64,000 nucleotides of DNA from Rotaria macrura (taxonomy: Eukaryota; Rotifera; Eurotatoria; Philodinida; Philodinidae). Shown one piece after another: positions 10,024-23,321 of the stretch (its first letter is position 1; each line of letters begins with the position of its first letter). Under the pieces are notes generated by a model. It saw only the letters and a list, made by a program, of their open reading frames with translations, was not told the origin of the DNA and made no database searches. The DNA lies in NCBI GenBank assembly GCA_900239685.1, contig OENT01000547.1, positions 1 to 64,000 on the forward strand, written 5' to 3'. Both the position numbers and the translations under genes were made by a program.

Positions 10024-11454
10024 ATGATATCCTTCCAAACCAAAAATTAATAGTGAATGAAGTCGAAGCAAACAAGAGTACTATTCAGTGCTATGCACTT
10101 GATGGAATATCGGCTGACTGTAGACAGAACGTTTATTTTATCCTAGGCTACGAGTTATTCTATTTATTTCAACCATAAATTCAATCCATTAGTTGAGTCA
10201 GTTATGGGAAAATACTAGTTATTGTCAAATGTATGCTATCTTGATGGTAGAAGTTAGAGAAGATGAAATACTTTTGAGTGCAGTTTTATGTGAACAAAAT
10301 ATTATGATTTTTTATGATAATCAGCAAGTTCTTTTTCGCCTTTATTTATCGTATATGTTATGCTCTATTCTGATGGGATTCAATCAAAGCTTTCAATCGA
10401 TTTTATTTAAGTATGTCTTATTTTCTTGGCTAAATTTATTTTAAAATATTCATAAACACACGCTGAAATATAACGACCGCAAAGCATGCTAGTGAGATGG
10501 AGTCAATATCTATAGTTGCAACTTAAGAACTCAGAAAACATATGACACTTCATATAAAGTAAATAGTAATTCGAACCCATCGAATGAATCAATCAGACCA
10601 GGAGACTCGTTTTGTAAAAACTCTATTGATAAATAGAAAACTACGAAGATGATGTCACTAATTACATAGTCCTGAATTGTTGAATCTTCCTCCACTACCC
10701 TAAACAGATACTGTTGATAAACGGTAAAGAATCTGAATCAGCACTTGTGATATAATAAAAACTATCAGTTGTTAATTATTGTTTTCCGTGTATCCGATAT
10801 CTCTCGACTATTGCCTAATTTCGAAAAACGATATTCAGGTACTAAGAACGAGTGGCTGCCTTGAATTGTGAATCTTGCGCTAAGAAGGAGAAGATAGAAG
10901 AATAATTTACCATGACAACTAACCTATGTTGCATGATTGAATTGGTTACAACACTGTCAGGAGCATTTTTCGATTGCTGCAATAGTAGATCATCACTGTA
11001 TGAAAGATTGAGAAAACTCAGCAAGTATAGAAAACATTCGTTGTAAACATCGATTTGAAGCAAACTCATATTTTGACCAGAAACGTTTCATTGTGTGATA
11101 AACGAAATCTGGAATTCATCGATAGTTGAATTGTAGAAAGAACATCATGGTGTGCCCCAATTCTAAATCAAATTCTTAGATAACATTAGAAGCTCATCAT
11201 AGTAAAATGCTACATCTTATCGGGGATATGGCACGGAGTGTCGAAAGTGATAGTTCTGTATATTTTCTCTTCTCTGCATGGTCACTTATGAAGATAATAG
11301 GATGAGCTAAGATACTGATGTTACCTTCTATGTACCACTGATTTAAAAGTGACTGGTGTACGTTTGAGTTGATATTTTTCATTGGTGGCAAATTGTTTAG
11401 AGACCTCCTTCCCAATAACCAATTAATCGATATTCTAGTCTTTAATTTTTATTT
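10024..11454. other. Non-coding gap, nothing recognised
   Basis: AT-rich sequence between the hairpin and the start of detectable copy B homology. The longest plus-strand frame (10193-10444, 83 codons) lacks recognisable motifs and splice partners. The part just left of 11455 could be the continuation of the duplication whose partner lies outside the window. Confidence 0.5.
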
Positions 11455-11739
11455 TTCCAATACAATTAATGCAAGACAAAAAGTAGTGATGCATTGTTGT
11501 CATTATATGTCGTCCACCATGATTGTCTTCTTACTTGTCAGATCAGTAGGAAAGGGCCTTGCCAATGGTACATGTTGACAAAAAATATTTTTCTAAAATA
11601 AATGTGTACTTAAGGCCTTATGTCTACACTAGGAAAATAATGCGGTATTAATTTCAAATTAAATGTACGTGTGTCTGCACTTATAAGTATAATGCATCAA
11701 TCAGAACTGAGAAGGTGGTCACTATGATGTTCACGTGGT

Positions 11740-12382
11740 GTGGGCACGATTTAAGGGAAAACATGGACGCCATGATACAGGCACGCTTAGAGAAAAAGGG
11801 TTGGCTACAAATTACTCAAATAAAGATCACATTAGTGATTTGTGACTCATCTAGAAAAAGTCGAGGTATGTGAGTTTTTAAGTTAAGTACCTTGAGCAAA
11901 AGAAAATTAGCAAAGCTGCTTAAATTTTTTGAACAGTGTGCTATCTTTCGCTTTGCAGCATAAAGCAAAGTACCTTGAGGATACTTGTACGAAAAAATGT
12001 AGTTTATTAATGGTTCCTATTATTCAAACGTGACTCGTCTTTCTCTCATGTCTCTTTGATTTTTAAATATAGCCATCATGCATTCTACTCAACTAATTGT
12101 AGATCCGTCACCATTTAGTTCTAATTATTTATTAGAGACACCATGAATTCGTCTTCCTGAGTCACAAGTCACTAATGAGATCACTATTCGAATAATTTGT
12201 AGCCAATCCTTTTTCTCTGTGCATGCTTCCATCGTGGCGTCCATGTTTTCCCTTCAACGGTGCCCACACGGTCGTGTGAAGTGAGCCAAACGTGTGAGCC
12301 TAAGTGTGCTACAATCCGATGCCTTTTAGAGCTCAGCGCGTTGATTGTAGCGCACTTAGGCTAACTCCACACGACCTGCCCA
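11740..12382. mobile_element. Nested foldback element, 8 bp target duplication (copy B)
   Basis: Same family as 339-886, but at a different target inside the host element and with its interior in the opposite orientation. CACGTGGT lies on both sides (11732-11739 and 12383-12390), a perfect 8 bp target-site duplication. The inverted arms of about 110 bp begin GTGGGCACG. Its right end is split by the 107 bp element at 12270-12376. No protein is encoded. Confidence 0.75.
12270..12376. mobile_element. 107 bp MITE with 9 bp target duplication
   Basis: A very short palindromic element beginning GGTCGTGTG and ending CACACGACC. Its inner arms match (AGCC..TAAGTGYGCTACAATC and the inverse). The nonamer TGCCCACAC flanks both sides (12261-12269 and 12377-12385), a perfect 9 bp target-site duplication as left by Mutator-like transposases. 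It is absent from copy A. Confidence 0.8.
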
Positions 12383-13135
12383 CACGTGGTCAGGAAAAAT
12401 CGTCGCCTCTGTGTTTCTTTAGTTCATTTATCGCGTTGAAAACATCTATCTATCGACGAGGCACATTCATAGTTCTAATTAGCTGATCAAGTTCTTCCTC
12501 GATTGTTGCATTAATTTTAATGCACCCCTGAAAAGTGCATTAAATCTGAATTAACTTTTCGACCAAATTTTTCTAGTGTAGACAAGGGTTAGTTGTTCTT
12601 TTTTTTTCTTTTTTATTATTGTCATATTCTAAATGATTACTTTTCGTTTTATGTTTTCGCTTTTAAACTTAAAGGACTTCATTTCATTCATTGATACGAA
12701 CGGGTTACATGAATAGAAAGAATTATTTACTAAGCGAAACGGTATCACGCGCAACCGAAAATTCGTAGGTTCGCATTATGGAACATGACTTTTTATATCC
12801 CTAAAGACAGTAAAAAGTGGTTTCTATTTAAATTTTTTCTGTTCTGATGAAGATAAGCAAACATTTGTGTAATGTCCTCTTACTTTAGTAGACAATAAGC
12901 AGTAAGCAAATGAAAATTCTAGAATGAATGTGATATGTAGATAAAAAAGGTTTGCTTTTTTCTCCACTGATACCCTCATTTTTTTGTTGTCTAAAAATAA
13001 ACGCTTCAAAACATGAATGAATAGGACAAAAGAAATAGTTTTATACAAATTAGGAAATACAAAGTCGTTGAGTGTATTATAGTTTTCTATTTTCCAGTAT
13101 TTGTTATTTTCAGATTGTTTCAAAATAAAATAAAT

Positions 13136-13963
13136 ATGTCAGAATCTAACACTGAAAAAAATCAACTTGTCTTTGGTTATTGGGCAATTCTTGGTTTAGC
13201 AGAACCTGCTCGTTTGGCTTTACATTATGCCAAAGTACCTTTTACAGATAAATTGTATGTACAAGGAGATGGTCCAGAATTCAGTCGAGAAGAATGGCTT
13301 AGTGAAAAAGGAAAAATTGATCTTGGTAAATGAATTTTCTTGTTTGCTATTGTTGTACATGTGGCATTTATTGATATTCTAGATTTTCCTAACTTACCAT
13401 ATTTATTTGATGGTGATTTAAAAATCAGTCAATCGAAAGCTATCTTATACTATCTTGGACGTAAATTTAATCTTTTGGGCAAGACTCTAAATGAAGAAGC
13501 AGTAGTAATGATGTTGTGTGAAGAAGCGCATGATTTTCGCATGAATTTAAATGGAATCTTTTATGGACCGACTGGAGCATCACAAGAAGAAAGAAAAAAA
13601 TTTGCTGAAACAGTTGTATCAGATAAGTTGAAAAAATTTGATGATTATTTTGGCAAGTGTAAAACAAATTTTGCTGTTGGTGATGGACCAACTGTCGCTG
13701 ATTTTCAATTATATTCATATATTGATGCCTCTTTTTACTTGGATGAAGAAAATAAATTGATTGAGAAATATGGCAATGTCAAAAAATTTTTAAAAACCAT
13801 CAATGAACTACCGGAAATAAAAGATTATATTGTCAAATCTCATGCTGAATTTCCCCTTAATAACAAAGGTTCATATTATATAATCGTAATAATGACTTTT
13901 ATATTCTTTTTCTCTTGCGTTTTAGTGGCTAAATTTGGTGGACAAGTTCTTCAACGCAAATGA
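13136..13963 (+). CDS. Mu-class glutathione S-transferase with C-terminal membrane helix (copy B)
   Basis: Exons 13136-13325 and 13383-13963 give 256 residues. The N-terminal thioredoxin-fold domain (about residues 10-95) has Tyr15 in FGYW, the mu-type insertion GDGPEFSREEWL, DFPNLPYL and SQSKAILYYL, the glutathione-binding set. The helical domain (about 100-220) keeps the VADFQLYSY tract. Mu-class enzymes are soluble and normally end near residue 220; here about 35 residues follow, with a helix of about 20 hydrophobic residues (IIVIMTFIFFFSCVLVA) and a tail ending LQRK. That is a tail-anchor layout predicting a cytosol-facing enzyme on ER or mitochondrial outer membrane; the location is inference. 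A 5' UTR acceptor (TTTTCAG) precedes the ATG. AATAAA-like tails follow near 14047. Confidence 0.88.
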
Positions 13964-14620
13964 AATCAATTTATAAAATGTTTCAACAAATCAGCTGATT
14001 ATATTCTATCGATTTTCTGAAACAGATTAAAAGATTTCTAAGCAAACAAATAAATGAACAATACTTTAAACATGAATTATCAATATTAATCATATACTGT
14101 CCCCGTTGTTTGTCACAGACAAACACCGTTCCACAAAGTCCATTTGATTCGTGTTCGGTATTCATGGAAGCCCAATACTAACGTACAATAGCTAAATCTT
14201 CTATTTTGATTGTCGATTATTTTAGTATCAGCGCACGAAAGTCACATAAAAATCTACAAAACTATTAAATGTTGTAACATAGTTTAATATTTGATAGCTT
14301 TATCATACGCGTAAATTTCGAGGCAAAACAGAAGGCAGCAGTTATGTATAAACGAATAAAATCCTAATCGCAGAAGTATAGGAATTTATTGATAAAAATA
14401 AAAATTTCTCTTAGAGTTTTACTGGATTTTTTCGATACAATGTAAATCTATTTAGGATTCAATCTTTGATTGAAGATTCTCCTTTGCACATCTTTCCGTT
14501 GTTGTTTTTTGAGACTGGATATTTACATTATTTATTATTCTTAAAAACAGTTACCTCACATCTTCTGGAAGATCTGTAGCGATCATGTTTAGATAAGTAA
14601 TTGTCTTTCGATTGAGATAT

Positions 14621-17600
14621 TTCGTGGACCATTTGATTGGCTTTATTTAAAATCTTTAACAGAAATTCCATGTTTGACAAAACATTCTAGTCTCCACATA
14701 GCCGAAAGTTAGATTTTGTCTCTTCTTCTAATGAGTATCGTGCAAGTCAAGGTTATGTACATTATTCGTAAACAGTAATGTTAGAGTTTGTTTGTTTTAA
14801 TTTATCCAGAAGAAACCTCATATAATCGATAATTGCAAGCATAATTGTCTTTACGGCATCAATGATACTATTCAGCGCTACGTCGTTTACTTCGATAATG
14901 ATAATATCTGTATTTTATAAACAATATTGATTTTCAATATGTACACAACTACAGAATAACCTTAGACAATATACTAACGTTTACTGTATTTCTAATCAAT
15001 GCTCGGTCACACTAGTCATTCTGTTTAAAATATAGGATACGGCTTCTTCTGTTTCATTGTATTCTGTCTGACAGTAGTCAAAACCAGGAAATTTACATGT
15101 GATATAATGCAATACTATTATTTGAATGCTCACACTTCAAATTGTTCTTAGTGTGTTTTTAACATACATTTCAATCGATTGTATCGCATATTCATTGAAA
15201 TTTGAATGGACAAGTATTTCATGAAATGAATAATCCAACGAATCAATTTTCTTATCTCTCAACAATAATATTGAATTCATAATTATTACTTTGAAATACA
15301 ATCAAAGTACTCCTGTATGCATTGAGTATGATAAATATAAACTGACTGTAGAAAAAAAGAATATCTCGAATACTAATATGTAATACGAAATTGAAAAGTG
15401 AATTGAAATAAAAAATTTCTGCATTACTTATGAAAAAAACGATCAGTTCTCTGTTCAACATCGAGTGAAAACATAGATCTATTGAAATGAAAACAAACGT
15501 AATCGTTCAAATAGAACTATTTGAATCACTTAATGCTTAGTTTTATCTCTTTTCTGTTTACTTTCAAATTTGTATACAAACAATGCTATTAGAGTGTTAA
15601 ACATCTAAAATCGAAATGTGAAATTGATCAAGAATCAAGTAGCAAGCAGAAATGATTCTACACGGCAAAGAAAGACATGTTTGTTTTTCTCAATTCTTAT
15701 TCTTCTTTTAAAGCGGTAATTTGAGACAAAATAGAGTCATTAATAAATCTCATCTGCTACTGCTATCGATGTATGATTATAGAATAGCGTCATCTTTGAT
15801 GGATTTTTTAATAACATACCATTTGTCAGTCCATCGTTTTGGATCATTCTTTTCATTCATTTTTATTTAGTCGAATAATACAAAACTAATCCTAGATGCC
15901 ATTTTTTAATAGTATGAAAGTAATACAGAAAACACTTTATTTCACCAGACAGTCAACTCTATGACAATATTGAAGACGTCACAGTTGGGATTAAATGTAA
16001 TTTAGTCAATTATTTCCCATGAGTCACTATCTAACCATTTCGTCGTTTTCTATTCAAATCAACAATCGACTTTTGTCAAAGAGATCTAGTCTGATCTTTC
16101 CTAGGCTGACATGTTACACAAACGGACGTGGTAAGTCTTGAAGATATCTCTTATTGCCTAGTTCAAAAATAGGATAATCTCGAAAAACTTCACAAAAAGT
16201 TTAATCATCTCGTTTTTATTGTCTGAGAAAGTGTGTCAGACTTTGAGCAAAGATTTCCATTTTTTTTCGAAGAGCTACCTCATCCCTTTTTTATAAGCTC
16301 ACTCTCATAACTGAGGTTCTAGTTTCCGGTACATTGAAGTTTTCCTCAGTCGAAAAATGAGAATTTACACGAAAAAACTCTTCTATCATGCTCTGCATCA
16401 TGACGTGCACGTGATAGTAAAAATAAGATGCAACGTACAATTCATTTTTTCTGATTTCGATCAATGAATATTAGTTAGAAGAAAGCAGTAGTAAATTAAA
16501 ATGCCAATAAAATTTTTCATACATTCATGAATTAAGATGAGCGATAACAAGAAACAGAATACATAAAACCTATTGTGCATATAGTTTTATCTGTTTATTG
16601 CAACGAAGTACACTCATTCGTCGTCATTATTGTTAAGTTTGATAATAGAAATTATTCGACTTTATTTCTCTGCTTCCTAGTTTCTTTTTGTCATTAAACT
16701 GAATTCAGAATCATTTTTTTAATGTACGGAAATGTTCTAATCATTAAAACTGATTTTGATAATTCTCAAACGAATCAGTAACATGTATTAAATCTTGTTG
16801 AAATCATTGCTCTTCTCTGATTTTAAACAAAATATAAAGAGAAAAAAAGGAATGACATAAATAGCTAATCCTTTGAACGGGATTAGCTCATTGGAAATAT
16901 TTCAGTCTGTTCCGTAACCTCTATTCTAGAATGAGACTGCTAGAAATTCTATTGGTTAAAATGCAAATTGAATGCTTCTAGTATTCGCATGCAACAGAAT
17001 TTAATAAGAAGTATAATTTACTCCGATCATTGTGCATGTTAGATAAACCTTACGTGTAAGTTTGATTCATAACGTTTAAGAAGTGTTCTACCGAATAATT
17101 CAATAGAAGAAATCTATCTTTCAGAATAAGCATATCGAATCCCTATTGATTCTAAAGGATGTTTACTAACAATACAAAATCTGTTCAATCATGATAACAC
17201 GACAGTAAAATAATTTCGACGTCGTTCAATACTAGCATATGTATATATTGAGATCATAATCGGCATTCATTGCATTCAGATATAAAAATTTTCACATCAT
17301 ATTTGAAAAAACGTTTTCGAATAGAAAAACGTCACCTCTCCTGTCAATTTTGTGACTATTATGTAGACATTCTTTTCCATTTCAAATCAATCCTTAAGTA
17401 CTTTATAAAGAGTCATAGAGAAAAACTACATTTAGGATGATTAGATACTGTATTCAACCATAATCAAGACACATTTTTCACAAAATTATTCATGTTTAAA
17501 TGCCTTTATACACGTATAATATTCTGATCGATTAAATCAACATAATAAATGTGTCCTTTTGATTCCAGTACTTGTATTCGATAGATATTTTATGGTACAG

Positions 17601-20280
17601 ATTTATATTCTAGAATCAATGTATGCTACAGCAGTTTCTTTGTTTCTTTCATAGTAGTTGTGTTTTAGTTTTCATTGATTAGTTTCTTTGAATATGTATG
17701 AATAGAAATATATATATACTTTTGAATGCATCACGACGATTGTGTTACTTGATGTAAGTTTTTTCATTTGTCAATGTTTGCAACGAGAATCGTTAACTAG
17801 GATTACATTTCATACTTGAGATAACATTTCATATAATTACAATACGCTATTTTAGGTACTCGACCTAGAAAGCACTCGACAGAAATAAAAAGTTGATCCC
17901 AATTTTCTTTGTTTATATCGAAGACAATCAATCGATTCATCGCTCGTTTTAATTAACATTGTATTCATATCATCATTGATAGAGATCTAGGATGCACATC
18001 ATTTTACATTTTCTTTATTTCGTTTTCAACTTTTGTGATGAATTCGATGAAACGAAAAGGTCAGTCTAAAGTACAGTGGTCAGCATCTATTGAAAAGTAA
18101 AGTGTTTGTATTCATTACAACAAAGGATTACTCATGTGACCTATCACGGATTGCTTTTTGTTTGACATCGAATGAATCGTGGCATTCTCTTAATGAGATG
18201 CCAAGTACATCATTCATATAATGTGTCATGAGTTTTATTTTTACTTCATTGAACATACTCATCGATCATTCGTTATTACTGTTGCTATAATCTTGAGAAT
18301 AGTAAGCAGCAGAAGAACTCGCTCAAGACTTTCCGATTGATCATCGGTATTCTGACTGTCACATTTCATTTTCTCGAAGGAAGTCAAGAAAAAACAGTAA
18401 TAAACTCTTGTGAATTAGCGATAAGAAATATAAAGACAAAAATAGAATCGAGTCTTAATGCTAAGCACACACTGATTGATGAAAAATGGACTAGACAGAG
18501 AGAGAGAAAGAGAGAAACTAGCATGTATTTCGCTGTCAAATGAATTTTGAATACCAATAAGTTGCTTTCTGTGCGATAATATTCAAATTGTGCTAATAAT
18601 GATTGACTTGCATTATGTTGTTCGAATCTATTTTTTTGCTTCATCACGCGTTCATTATATTATACTGCGTAGTAAATTACTTGAAAATTTTACTAATGAT
18701 TCTTGAAAAGTTGTGTATTTGAATCATTTTCGCTCACTTCTTTTCTTCTACTTATATGAGCGGAAGTAGTATCGCCCCATGTAATGCGAGTGAGACAAAC
18801 ATTGTTAATTTCTTTTTCTGAATTTGAAGTATTGCAATGTGTTATACTAGCACAGTTGTATATTTTTGCATTGTGCTAAGACTAACTACTAAATTCGATT
18901 GTTCTCGTCACATTATGATAATATTGATGCGACCGTGTAAAGACCGTACTTGTTACAGAGTCTTCAAATTGGAACCCATTCTAAGATATATCGTGTTAAT
19001 TCTGAATTCTCTCTCTTGTAATAAATTGAATTCGATGCTGGCAATGATCTATAGAAACCATGTTCGGAACGGTTGAAGTTTGAGAAGATTACTATCAAGA
19101 ACTGCTTTGGTATAATATCGATTCTTATGAGTAAAATGAGAAGCTGACACCACCAATAGAACATAGGATTACAACTAACATGAGTTGATTGCAGTATTAA
19201 TAAGGTTTTCATTAGTATATAATGGTTCGTAACAGTTATAACCTTAATTTCCACATCCATCAGATGTTCAGATAGAATCCCTGATGGAATAAAAAGCTGC
19301 GTGACACTGGGTAGATTACATGAAAAGTATTCCTTTTTTAGCAAATATGTTGTGCGTCTTTTCTCATTCTGACATCTCTCTTAGTTAATCAGCACATGAG
19401 AAACATAAACACGATACTTCAATGGCTTACATCTTCGTTACAATCTTTAAATCTAATCAAGGATAACACTTATTTAACTAAGGAAAAAAACAACTCGTCG
19501 ACAATAATTCGACAATAGAAATATGTATATTTTTGATTCTACTGAATACGTTTAATCGATATAGTCATCATTTTTCCATAATTTCTATCTAAAGATTTCG
19601 CATAACACAAATTTAAATGATTACGAATAAAAATTCTATACCTGTTTAATGCATTAATGAATTTTTACAATGAGAGTACCACATGAATTATTGATTTTTT
19701 AGTTTAAATATTCAACGAATCCTTATCATTTGATTTAGCACTATAAGATATTTATTGACGATGATGTTATTGAATGAAATCAAGTTCCGTCTTGGAATTC
19801 TTACCTATTTAAATTATTAAATAATATGTACCATGTCTAGGGAATTCTATATGTTTTTTTGTTAATGAATAAATTATTGCTAGATTATTGTTTTAAAAAG
19901 ACGCATTGAAATTCGAGATTATTTTAAAATAAAACAGTGGACGACTAAATGAAATAGAACTATGTACCGTGGTACATGTGCGAGATAAAAACAAAAGAGA
20001 GAAAAAAATGAAGTACGTGACAGGATGTATAATGCATCTAGACATAGTTAGTGTCAATCAAATTCAATACGTTCAGACATAACTTCATGTTTCAGCTTAC
20101 TAGCATCGTTTTTTCTTTCGTCTATTTTTGTATCTATATTATAAATGTTATTAATATCAATATATGATAATTCTACAGAGAAATAAAATGTACTGTCATA
20201 AATAGCTAATATTTTTCTTTGTTCAATTTAGACAAAACATTTATCATTTATACGCTCATTAGCACATCGAATATCATCCA
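14621..20280. other. Intergenic stretch, nothing recognised
   Basis: About 5.7 kb of AT-rich DNA with frequent stops in all frames. The longest open frames (15252-15461 -, 18337-18543 +, 18384-18647 -, 18964-19344 -) are low-complexity or mutually overlapping and lack recognisable motifs. I see no RNA gene, long tandem repeat or inverted repeat. The last few hundred bases presumably hold the promoter of the galactosyltransferase gene, but no element stands out. Confidence 0.5.
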
Positions 20281-23200
20281 ATGATTTACAATTTAAATCA
20301 TAGTAGTAATCGTGTCAGTTATTTTAGTAGAAAACGTTTCTTTCTCTTCATATTATTTCTAAATTCATTTCTTGGCTGTATTTATTATATTCGTGGTCGT
20401 GAACGAACAGACGAAAATCCAACTTCGAATGCAGGAGTAAGAAAAATTATTCTTAATCGAAAACAACATCATCAATATGGGATTAAAACAACTAATGCAA
20501 TCAATTTCATTAAAAATACACTTGCAAATGAGTACAATCAAAAGGATTTAATGAGATTTTATAATCATGTGCAAAAAGAAATTTCATTGGGATTAAAATG
20601 TCGAAGAATAAAAAACAATACAGAGCCGATAACCATAACTAAGATTAATCATCATATGGAAAACAATACTCATATAAACAGTACTCAAGTCAGGTAGAAA
20701 AATTTTCTTCTGTAGATAATTTTGTTCTTGAATGAATTAGTTTGATGAACTGAGCAGAATGGGGAACATTGTTCAAAACTTCTCCAATTAATTTCAATGA
20801 TTTCTCTCCTACAAACTCTTATAAGGATGAATATGTACTACCAGTTTAAGTAGTAAAATATTGAAAATCTGCGTTACTAGTACAGCAGAACATTGGCTAG
20901 ACGGATGCTTTGCGTTTTCTGTAGTCCTCGAATTTCCTAAACTCTACTAAAACGTGCGCTTCTTCTAAAGATGAAACTTGGCACACAACGAATACTCAGC
21001 TTGACTTCATGCATTTGAATAAAGTATCTACGTTTTATGAGACTTCTTTTATGATGAATTTTGTTCACGGATGTTCATCGCAGTAAATGAAAGTTTTGTA
21101 TGTTGCCAAAAAAAAAACTTTGATCAAAACATTTCAATATATGGATATTGGAAAGTTCTATTGATTTTTCTCAAAACTTGATGTCTTTGGCACATCGATG
21201 TATTCAAAGTTCTATAGCACATACGACTATTACATACTGTTTAGATTAATCACGAGAACACTACGCTGATATTTATAAACAAAAGCAAATCATGAAATGT
21301 CAAATGAAATAACTGACAACCTGTTGTTTCTAGGTATGAATTGATGGAAAAATATCATTTTCACTTATACGATTGTCAATAAACTGAAGATTTACCTAGG
21401 ATCAGTTAGACACATCGATGATTTATTTGATTAAGAATAATAATGTGAATATGTTATCAGATTCCTTCTGAAATAACACTCATATTCTAAGATTTCATTT
21501 ATACAAAAACAAAAATATTTTCCTCATACGATCGAATCTTTTCTACGCTTCTATTCAGAATAAGTTCAATTTCACATTTTCTGAAGTAGAAAATTCTCCT
21601 ATTTATCTTGTAGTAAATACTAAAAGAACCTCATTCGCTCTTTTCAATTCTCATCATATAAACGCTCGTAATTATATCCTATTCAGATACATATATATAT
21701 ATATATCTATGGAACAACTAACCAGTATTTTAGTATCCAAGCCATTTAATATGACACTATTTGTTTTACTATTGGCTGTTTGTTTGTATAGATTATGTTT
21801 ATTTTTTTTTTGCCATACGTCATGTGTCAGATGTATAAACAAAAATAGAGCATGTTTCGTAGTTCTTATTTTTTTTCTACATTAGATCACACTAACTAAT
21901 GAATACACTTTTCTATTCGGTCATAAAATGATATATTTATTCGATTTCACTAAACTACATATTTCGATGTATGTTGACCTATGACTAATAAAGAATGAAT
22001 GTAATCATCTATGATTAAAACATTCCACGAACTACACATGTAGAAAGATTTATGAGAAGCTTATTATTTAAGGCTATAAATATTGCCGTACTATGTTGAT
22101 AGAATTCATTCTACTACCATGACAGATACATTTGTTTATTGATTGATATTGAAACTTGTTATGTTTATATAATCTGATAGTACCAATTAGTTGTAAAAGT
22201 CGTTATTTTTTATTTGGTCTACTGCTTGAATCGAAATCATGATTTTAGTTTTACTATTTAAACCATTCTATCGTAGCATCTTTATGATCATGTCCATTCG
22301 AAATTTAATTTAGTTCATCATCATCATCATCATCATCAACATTGCTAACTACTCAGAAACGTTTCAATACTCGTCGTTTTCAACGTACTAATCTTTATAC
22401 ATTCATAATCAGTAATTCTGATGCATGTGCAAATGAGTTGGTCGATTTAGTCGTAATTATTATATCGAAATCGGAAAATTATAAAACGCGTGATGCTATT
22501 CGTCGTACATGGGCGTCAGGAAAAGATCTTGGTATTTATTCATCTATAAACGTAAAATATTTTTTTCTTATTGATTTCCATGAAAAATTAATACATCATA
22601 TTCGACTTGAAAACGAACTTTTTCATGATATAATTCAAGTTGAATTACTACAACAGTATACATTAGTTACATATCGTGTTTTATCTCTATTTGAATGGAC
22701 ATTTCGTTATTGTCATACGGCAAAATTTCTTTTCAAAACTGATGATGATATATTTATTAATTTTATTCTACTATTAAAATTTATTTCACCATTAATTAAA
22801 CAATCAATAGATAATTCATTTTTAATATCTGATATGACAATGTATGGTTATAAACATGTAGATGCACACGTATTTAGAAATACAACAGATCCAGTAGCAG
22901 TTCGATACATCGTCACTGTTGATGAATATCCGTGTGAACGATATCCAGCATTTCTATCAGGTTTCGGTTATTTAATATCAAAGAAAGCAAGAGATGCTAT
23001 TATTTATACAGCCTATCAAGATCTAGAACCTTTTCGAATATCCGACGTCTATTTTACGTATGATATTCTTTTCAAGAATATAAATTTAAACTTGTGGTAG
23101 TTTTCTTTTTCTTTAGTGGGATCATACCCGATTATTTATCTATTTCCCTACAGCCATTAGCTGATTATGATATTCGATTTCAAAATGATTGTGACAATTT

Positions 23201-23321
23201 TTTTGATCGCCTGAATGCATTTGCCTGTGCCGATAATACACATTACGGTAATACAAGTGATATTTTTAATAAATTTAATCAATATTGGCAACTTGTTAAA
23301 AAGATTCATAGATCTATGTAA
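20281..23321 (+). CDS. GT31 beta-1,3-galactosyltransferase-like glycosyltransferase
   Basis: Three exons, 20281-20693, 22314-23057 and 23117-23321, give 453 residues in an unbroken frame. It is predicted to be a type II Golgi enzyme adding galactose or N-acetylglucosamine from UDP-sugar in beta-1,3 linkage. Residues about 19-37 form the membrane anchor after a basic start (SRKRFFLFILFLNSFLG). The catalytic domain in exon 2 has the GT31 marks RDAIRRTW, KTDDDIF (metal-binding DDD) and, across the last splice, DVYFTG. Intron 1 is 1620 nt, unusually long here; intron 2 is 59 nt (23058-23116). A (TCA)n run at the start of exon 2 gives a run of serines in the stem. Two AATAAA signals follow near 23408 and 23424. 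The acceptor sugar cannot be read from sequence. Confidence 0.85.
22315..22338 (+). repeat. TCA microsatellite coding for polyserine
   Basis: An uninterrupted (TCA)n run sits directly after the exon 2 acceptor (TTTAG at 22309-22313) of the galactosyltransferase gene. Read in frame it gives eight consecutive serines between the membrane anchor exon and the catalytic domain, so its length may vary between alleles without harming the fold. Confidence 0.8.

Larger units (their letters stand above)
11614..12588. mobile_element. TIR element with two levels of nesting (copy B)
   Basis: Homologue of the element at 160-1090, with the same inverted ends (GGCCTTATGTCTACACTAG at left; TTCTAGTGTAGACAAGGG at right). 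It is interrupted by a foldback element (11740-12382), which is itself interrupted by a 107 bp element (12270-12376). Only one unit is present here, whereas copy A has two adjoining units. Confidence 0.7.
11455..14620. repeat. Segmental duplication, copy B
   Basis: Second copy of the GST-bearing segment, in direct orientation with copy A. It lacks the four large insertions of copy A and therefore shows the empty target sites. It has one private insertion, the 107 bp element at 12270-12376. Homology fades at about 14620. The left edge at 11455 is only where copy A is cut by the window start, so the true duplication may extend further left. Confidence 0.9.

Noticed and set aside
10193..10444. 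83-codon plus-strand frame between the GST copies
   Set aside because: No family resemblance and no splice partners; consistent with chance in AT-rich sequence.
23097..23116. A possible 20 nt intron in the galactosyltransferase gene
   Set aside because: GTAG..TTTAG at 23097-23116 keeps the frame, but a donor at 23058 gives a normal 59 nt intron and restores the family motif DVYFTG directly across the splice, which is much better supported.
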